DNA of 16,160 nt, from assembly GCA_028869035.1 (NCBI GenBank), contig JAGWTL010000024.1, forward strand, positions 1 to 16,160, given 5' to 3'. Below the pieces are notes generated by a model. It saw only the letters and a list, made by a program, of their open reading frames with translations. It did not search any database and was not told where the DNA came from. Made by a program: the position numbers and the translations under genes. Shown piece after piece: positions 15,179-16,160 of the stretch (position 1 is the first letter of the stretch; each line of letters opens with the position of its first letter). The DNA is from Burkholderiales bacterium (GTDB lineage: Bacteria > Pseudomonadota > Gammaproteobacteria > Burkholderiales > Burkholderiaceae_C).

Positions 15179-16160
15179 ATGGACATGAAGACCTCCCCCC
15201 TGGCCCTGCTCAAGGACCCTTCCCTGCTCAAGACCGACGCACTGATCAACGGCCAGTGGGTCAAGGGCGCGGGGGCCAAACGCTTCGACGTGCTGGACCC
15301 GTCCAACGGCAGCAAGCTGGCCGACGTGGCCAATCTGGGCCCGGCCGACGCCGAGGCCGCCATCAAGGCGGCCAACGCCGCCTGGCCGGCCTGGCGCGCC
15401 CAAACCGGCCGCGAGCGCAGCGCCATCCTGCGCAAATGGTTCGACCTGCTCATGGCCAACCGCGAGGACCTGGCCCGCATCATGACGGCCGAGCAGGGCA
15501 AGCCCTTCCCCGAGGCCAAGGGCGAGGTCAGCTACGGCGCGAGCTTCGTCGAGTGGTTCGCCGAGGAAGCCAAACGCGTCAACGGCGAGACCCTGCCCTC
15601 CTGGGACAACAACCGCCGCCTCATGGTCATCAAGCAGCCCATCGGCGTCTGCGCGGCCATCACGCCCTGGAACTTCCCCCTGGCCATGATCACGCGCAAG
15701 GTGGCCCCGGCCCTGGCCGCAGGCTGCCCCGTCATCATCAAGCCGGCCGAACTCACGCCGCTCACGGCCCTGGCCGCGGCCGAGCTGGCCGTGCGCGCCG
15801 GCATCCCGGCCGGTGTGGTGAACATCATCACCGCCGACAGCGAGAACTCCATCGCCGTGGGCAAGGTCTTCTGCGCCAGCGAGACCGTGCGCCACATCAG
15901 CTTCACCGGTTCCACCGAAGTGGGCCGCATCCTGATGGCGCAGAGCGCCCCGACGGTCAAGAAGCTGAGCCTGGAGCTGGGCGGCAACGCACCCTTCATC
16001 GTGTTTGACGATGCCGACATCGACTCGGCCGTCGAAGGCGCCATGGCCAGCAAGTACCGCAACGCCGGCCAGACCTGCGTCTGCGCCAACCGCATCTATG
16101 TGCAGGACGGCGTCTACGACGAGTTCGTCAAGAAGTTCGCGGCCAAGGTCAAGGAAGTGA
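15179..16160 (+). CDS. gabD: NAD(P)-dependent succinate-semialdehyde dehydrogenase type, C-terminus beyond window
   Basis: The frame is open from ATG 15179 to the window end: 327 complete codons of an expected 480-490. It oxidises succinic semialdehyde to succinate, the last step of GABA catabolism, if the subfamily call holds. Motifs are TPWNFPLAMITRKVAPALAAG (162-182, oxyanion Asn165), VIIKPAELTPLTALA (185-199), FTGSTEVGR (242-250), the general base Glu266 in LELGGNAP, and the nucleophile Cys300 in GQTCVCANR. The Cys-Val-Cys pair (C300, C302) is typical of GabD and in the human enzyme forms a redox-switch disulphide. AAGAG-type purines lie about 8 bases upstream of the ATG, and an in-frame ATG two codons later is an alternative. 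It is divergent from alaS and functionally unrelated to it. Glutarate-semialdehyde dehydrogenase (DavD) is a close alternative. Confidence 0.9.
   Translation, partial: MDMKTSPLALLKDPSLLKTDALINGQWVKGAGAKRFDVLDPSNGSKLADVANLGPADAEAAIKAANAAWPAWRAQTGRERSAILRKWFDLLMANREDLARIMTAEQGKPFPEAKGEVSYGASFVEWFAEEAKRVNGETLPSWDNNRRLMVIKQPIGVCAAITPWNFPLAMITRKVAPALAAGCPVIIKPAELTPLTALAAAELAVRAGIPAGVVNIITADSENSIAVGKVFCASETVRHISFTGSTEVGRILMAQSAPTVKKLSLELGGNAPFIVFDDADIDSAVEGAMASKYRNAGQTCVCANRIYVQDGVYDEFVKKFAAKVKEV

Overview
This is a GC-rich, densely coded chromosomal segment, most likely from a betaproteobacterium of the order Burkholderiales, probably Comamonadaceae. The grounds are the high-GC codon use, an orphan Bug-type solute receptor, gene content typical of that group, and three kinds of palindromic intergenic repeat that I recall from comamonad genomes. 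No sequence search was run. No rRNA, tRNA, CRISPR array, integrase or transposase is visible.

Layout. (1) 1-1966, minus strand: a GntR/FCD repressor gene followed by a FAD-linked 2-hydroxyacid dehydrogenase that runs off the left edge. An 88-bp palindromic repeat lies between them and supplies the last codons and stop of the repressor gene. (2) 2080-6456, plus strand, divergent from the repressor: a class V (serine/alanine-glyoxylate type) aminotransferase, a Bug periplasmic receptor, a crotonase-fold protein lacking both usual catalytic glutamates, and a class III CoA-transferase that overlaps it by one base. Two near-identical operator-like sites lie in the divergent promoter. The set looks like a regulon for uptake and oxidation of a small 2-hydroxy or carboxylic acid, plausibly through glyoxylate; the substrate is not determined. 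(3) 6517-8888, plus strand: two tandem Leu/Ile/Val-type periplasmic binding proteins, about 86% identical by hand count and mosaic in their similarity, closed by a strong intrinsic terminator. (4) 8964-11424: two divergent genes of different transglutaminase-type folds. One is a Tat-exported papain-like transglutaminase (minus). The other (plus) resembles the Bacillus spore-coat transglutaminase Tgl but keeps only the cysteine of the known active site. (5) 11425-11763 is non-coding and holds a degenerate palindromic repeat. (6) 11764-14990, minus: alaS and tlpA, joined by a one-base overlap. alaS carries a 60-bp palindromic repeat inserted in frame. (7) 15179-16160, plus: the first 327 codons of a succinate-semialdehyde dehydrogenase-type gene, divergent from alaS.

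The strongest leads are the Tgl-like/transglutaminase pair, the repeat captured inside alanyl-tRNA synthetase, the second repeat forming the C-terminus of the GntR regulator, and the mosaic receptor duplication. I see no defence system or mobile element.
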